Shown here: piece by piece, positions 5,992-8,347 of the stretch
How positions within the stretch are numbered: the stretch's first letter is position 1
How the letters are laid out: each line of letters starts with the position of its first letter
Assembly (NCBI GenBank): GCA_016292745.1
Contig: JAEDFO010000078.1
Span: forward strand, 1 to 8,347
Direction: 5' to 3'
From: Muribaculaceae bacterium
GTDB taxonomy: Bacteria; Bacteroidota; Bacteroidia; Bacteroidales; Muribaculaceae
Length of the DNA stretch: 8,347 nt
Position numbers and translations under genes: made by a program
The notes under the pieces: generated by a model
The model's database searches: none
Seen by the model: only the letters and a program-made list of their open reading frames with translations
Told to the model about the DNA's origin: nothing

Positions 5992-7386
5992 CTATTTGCC
6001 GATGCAGAAGTGGGAGAAGATGGTGCCGAGGATGTCGTTTGGGGTGATTTCACCGGTGATCTCGCCCAGATAGTGCATTGTCTCGCGGATGTCCTGGCTT
6101 ACGAAGTCGCCGCTGAGGCCGTTACGCAGGCCGTCGATGGCACGCTCTATTGCTTGCCGGGCGCTGCGCAGGGCGGCGTAGTGGCGGGCGTTGGTCACTA
6201 TCACTTCGTTGGCATCGTTCTGCGGCAGTGCGGCCAAGGCGCAGATGCGCTGTTGCAGGGTGTCGATGCCGATGGCGCTCTTGGCCGAGATTTGCAGTGA
6301 CTGAGCCTGTGGCAGGTGGCTTGCTATTGCGTCGGCTGCAGCGGTGAGCTGGTTGGCAGTGGCCAGGTCGGCCTTGTTGATGATTGGCACAATGCGAGTG
6401 GTATCGGCGGTGGCATTGGCTATGCGAGTGAATGTTGTGTGGATGTCGTCGGTGGGTGCAGTGGCGTCGATTAGCCACAGCACTATCGAGGCTTGGTCGA
6501 GCTTGCGGAATGTGCGCTCGATGCCCATCGATTCCACAACGTCGGAGGTGGTGCGAATTCCTGCGGTGTCGATTAATCGGAACAGTGTTCCGGCTATCAC
6601 GATGGTGTCCTCTATTACATCGCGGGTGGTGCCGTGGATGTCGCTCACCAGGGCTCGGTCGTCGTGCAGAAGGGTGTTGAGCAAGGTCGACTTGCCCACG
6701 TTGGTCTCGCCCACTATTGCCACGGGGATGCCGTTCTTGATGGCATTGCCCACGGCAAACGATTGCTCGAGGCGCGATATCTCGGTGTGGATGTCGGTGG
6801 CGAGTGCGAGGAGGCGGCTGCGGTCGGCAAATTCCACTTCTTCCTCGCTGAAATCGAGTTCAAGCTCCATGAGCGACACAAATTCCAGCAATTGCTCGCG
6901 GAGCTGTGCCAAGCGGTGGCTAAACTGCCCGCGCATCTGGCTGAATGCGATGCGGTGGGCGGCTTGCGACGAAGAGGCTATGAGGTCGGCAATGGCTTCG
7001 GCCTGTGACAGGTCGAGACGGCCGTTGAGAAATGCACGCTGGGTGAATTCGCCGCCGGTGGCCATGCGGCAGCCTGCGGCAATGAGCAGATTGATTATCT
7101 GCTGCTGAATCCACACCGAGCCGTGGCACGATATCTCGATGGTGTCGTCGCCGGTAAACGAGCGCGGTGACCGGAAGAGCGTCAGCACCACCTCGTCCAC
7201 CACATATCCGTCGGGGCCTACGATGCGGCCCAGGTGGGCAGTGTGCGACGGCATCTGCCCTATCGGCTTGCCTTGCCACACTTTCGATGTAATGTCAATG
7301 GCATCCTTGCCGCTCACACGGATTACGGCTATTCCGCCCGTGCCGGCAGCTGTTGATATGGCGCAAATGGTGCTGTCGGTATTCAT
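5992..7386 (-). CDS. mnmE: tRNA uridine-5-carboxymethylaminomethyl(34) synthesis GTPase MnmE
   Basis: This 464-residue protein is full length for MnmE (TrmE). MnmE acts in the cytoplasm with MnmG to put the carboxymethylaminomethyl group on the wobble uridine U34 of certain tRNAs, using a formyl-folate-type C1 donor, FAD/NADH and GTP hydrolysis. The N-terminal folate-binding domain (about 1-120) has SFTGDDTIEISCHG (76-89) and GGEFTQRAFLNGRLDLSQAE (111-130). The G domain has all boxes: P-loop GETNVGKS (226-233), GTTRD (252-256), DTAGI (273-277), NKAD (337-340) and SAK (367-369). The helical C-terminus ends in the family signature CIGK with Cys461. The P-loop has ETN where many proteobacterial proteins have xPN. 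The start ATG 7386 overlaps the stop of the upstream nuclease gene as ATGA, which implies one transcript and translational coupling. Identification is secure. Confidence 0.98.
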   Translation of the reverse strand: MNTDSTICAISTAAGTGGIAVIRVSGKDAIDITSKVWQGKPIGQMPSHTAHLGRIVGPDGYVVDEVVLTLFRSPRSFTGDDTIEISCHGSVWIQQQIINLLIAAGCRMATGGEFTQRAFLNGRLDLSQAEAIADLIASSSQAAHRIAFSQMRGQFSHRLAQLREQLLEFVSLMELELDFSEEEVEFADRSRLLALATDIHTEISRLEQSFAVGNAIKNGIPVAIVGETNVGKSTLLNTLLHDDRALVSDIHGTTRDVIEDTIVIAGTLFRLIDTAGIRTTSDVVESMGIERTFRKLDQASIVLWLIDATAPTDDIHTTFTRIANATADTTRIVPIINKADLATANQLTAAADAIASHLPQAQSLQISAKSAIGIDTLQQRICALAALPQNDANEVIVTNARHYAALRSARQAIERAIDGLRNGLSGDFVSQDIRETMHYLGEITGEITPNDILGTIFSHFCIGK

Positions 7387-8261
7387 CTCAATCCCCAGTC
7401 TTTATAGTTATACGTAGCTTCAACAGCAGCTTCCACATCGTCGGGAAGCGCGCCGAACAGGTCGTAGCCCGTCGAGGCCTCGATGGCATCGATGCTCACG
7501 GCATACTTCTTCACCTCGCCCTTGCAGGTCTGATTCTTATATATAAATCCGATGGCGCGCGGCGGATTGGCACACGGAGCGAGCACAGCCTTGAAGAACG
7601 CCGGCGGCACAGCCACACGGTTGTTGCCGATAGTGGGCATATCGTCGGTGATAATCGGGCCACAGGCCACTATGAGCACACTGTCGCGCTCGGCCCACTC
7701 GCGCACCTTGTTTTCAAGCTTGTTCCAGCCACCGGTGTTGAGCGATTTGTCCTGCGGGCAAATGTTCGACATATAGAACGACTCGTGCATGGCCTGCGAA
7801 CTCCACTTCATGTCGGCCGCAGGCGCCATATGGCCACGGTCGTAGCCCGAATGGGTATAGTCGGCAGGTGTGGCCGATTCCTCAAAGTTAGGGTCGGGCT
7901 CAAAGTTCTTGTAACGTGGCGTTTCGCCCTGCGTTTCCGAGCGCAGCAGCTCATAGACCACACAGTTAGGGATATGGTATTTCGAGTTGAAATACACCCG
8001 ATATCCCACATAGTCGCACTGCTCCACCTCCATGCCCGGCATCAGCCGCACATCGAGCAGAGGCGAATTGTCGACGGCCGGCTCGGCCCCTTTCGCCGTC
8101 ATGTCGTTAAACATGAAACGGCCAATATAGTAAAGCAGGCCCACCACTATGGCCAGCCACAAGAAAGCCATAAACATGCGCTTCACGTTAGCCACCTTCA
8201 TTCGTGCAGCCTTCGACGAAGCGCCACGGCGCTGAGTATTGTTACGTTTACGGGTAGTCAT
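7383..8261 (-). CDS. Membrane-anchored DNA/RNA non-specific endonuclease (NUC1 family)
   Basis: The 292-residue product belongs to the Serratia nuclease / NUC1 family (Endonuclease_NS), metal-dependent enzymes that cut DNA and RNA without sequence preference. The catalytic signature DRGHMAPAAD is at 141-150 with His144 as the likely general base. The metal-ligand motif follows as NICPQDKSLNTGGWNKLE (166-183), with Asn175 as the probable magnesium ligand and Glu183 in the position of a conserved glutamate. The N-terminus is Lys/Arg-rich (1-28) and is followed by one transmembrane segment (about 29-49), so the catalytic domain should face the periplasm as a signal-anchored protein. I chose ATG 8261 because the basic start MTTRKRNN fits this topology and lies about 40 nt downstream of the predicted transcript start. 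The in-frame ATG at 8321 would precede that point. It is the first gene of a two-gene operon with mnmE, joined by a 4-bp overlap. The physiological role, perhaps nucleic-acid scavenging or degradation, is inferred from the family. Confidence 0.93.
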   Translation of the reverse strand: MTTRKRNNTQRRGASSKAARMKVANVKRMFMAFLWLAIVVGLLYYIGRFMFNDMTAKGAEPAVDNSPLLDVRLMPGMEVEQCDYVGYRVYFNSKYHIPNCVVYELLRSETQGETPRYKNFEPDPNFEESATPADYTHSGYDRGHMAPAADMKWSSQAMHESFYMSNICPQDKSLNTGGWNKLENKVREWAERDSVLIVACGPIITDDMPTIGNNRVAVPPAFFKAVLAPCANPPRAIGFIYKNQTCKGEVKKYAVSIDAIEASTGYDLFGALPDDVEAAVEATYNYKDWGLR

Positions 8262-8307
8262 ATCTATCTGAATAATTAAGTTCGGCCCTCGCCGCCCAAT
8301 TACAGTG

Positions 8308-8339
8308 CAAAGATAGTGCAAGGTGAGAGCAATGGCAAG
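8308..8339 (-). promoter_or_regulatory. Consensus Bacteroidetes promoter of the nuclease-mnmE operon
   Basis: On the minus strand CTTG (8339-8336) is followed after 20 nt by TATCTTTG (8315-8308). The -7 box fits TAnnTTTG exactly and the -33 box fits TTG. The transcript would start near 8301, about 40 nt before ATG 8261. Confidence 0.75.
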
Positions 8340-8347
8340 CGAAAACC

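Noticed and set aside
6344..7108. 254-codon open frame on the plus strand
   Set aside because: It is antisense to the G domain and helical part of mnmE. Its Ser/Arg-rich composition is what a GC-biased coding strand produces in its opposite frame, and no domain is recognisable.
7353..8279. 308-codon open frame on the plus strand
   Set aside because: It lies entirely opposite the nuclease gene, is His/Arg-rich, and has no recognisable motif. The minus-strand nuclease motifs are unambiguous.

Overview
The window looks like chromosomal DNA of an anaerobic Bacteroidales bacterium, with a Muribaculaceae- or Prevotella-like gut organism most plausible. Three things point there. The gene set is typical of that group: a BspA-type leucine-rich-repeat secreted protein, a secreted FISUMP/FG-GAP protein, and a NUC1 nuclease joined to mnmE. 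The promoters are Bacteroidetes sigma-A type (TTTG or TTG, 20 nt, TAnnTTTG). Genes lack clear Shine-Dalgarno sequences. The exact genus is inference.

Layout from left to right. At the left edge (3-206, + strand) is the interior of a flavodoxin that loses family similarity at about position 155. There it runs tail to tail into a truncated BspA-like LRR gene (108-614, - strand); the two appear to be joined at a rearrangement or assembly junction around 138-158. Positions 615-1242 hold no convincing gene. They contain a promoter-like element with a decayed hairpin repeat (copy A, about 723-897), a strong stem-loop terminator (1076-1109) and a second stem-loop (1159-1205), the last two downstream of the large gene. 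Positions 1243-5340 (- strand) encode a 1365-residue secreted protein: signal peptide, sorting-domain-like beta module, FISUMP domain, FG-GAP/VCBS-like calcium-loop repeats, and a C-terminal region containing an internal duplication of an amphipathic Ser/Gly-rich beta segment. Positions 5341-5991 are intergenic, with a consensus promoter, a second and intact copy (B) of the double-hairpin repeat, a terminator-like hairpin and a perfect 16-bp palindrome. Positions 5992-8261 (- strand) form a two-gene operon: a membrane-anchored DNA/RNA non-specific endonuclease followed by mnmE, with a 4-bp ATGA overlap and a consensus promoter at 8308-8339.

The most interesting observations are these. (1) The two secreted-protein genes share the same upstream architecture: a roughly 125-150 bp double-hairpin repeat starts exactly at the -33 box of each promoter, with identical 20-nt promoter spacing. 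(2) The C-terminal region of the large protein carries two copies of a motif 177 residues apart that resembles pore-forming or stalk beta-hairpins. (3) The flavodoxin and LRR genes truncate each other at one point. No complete new multi-gene system is evident.
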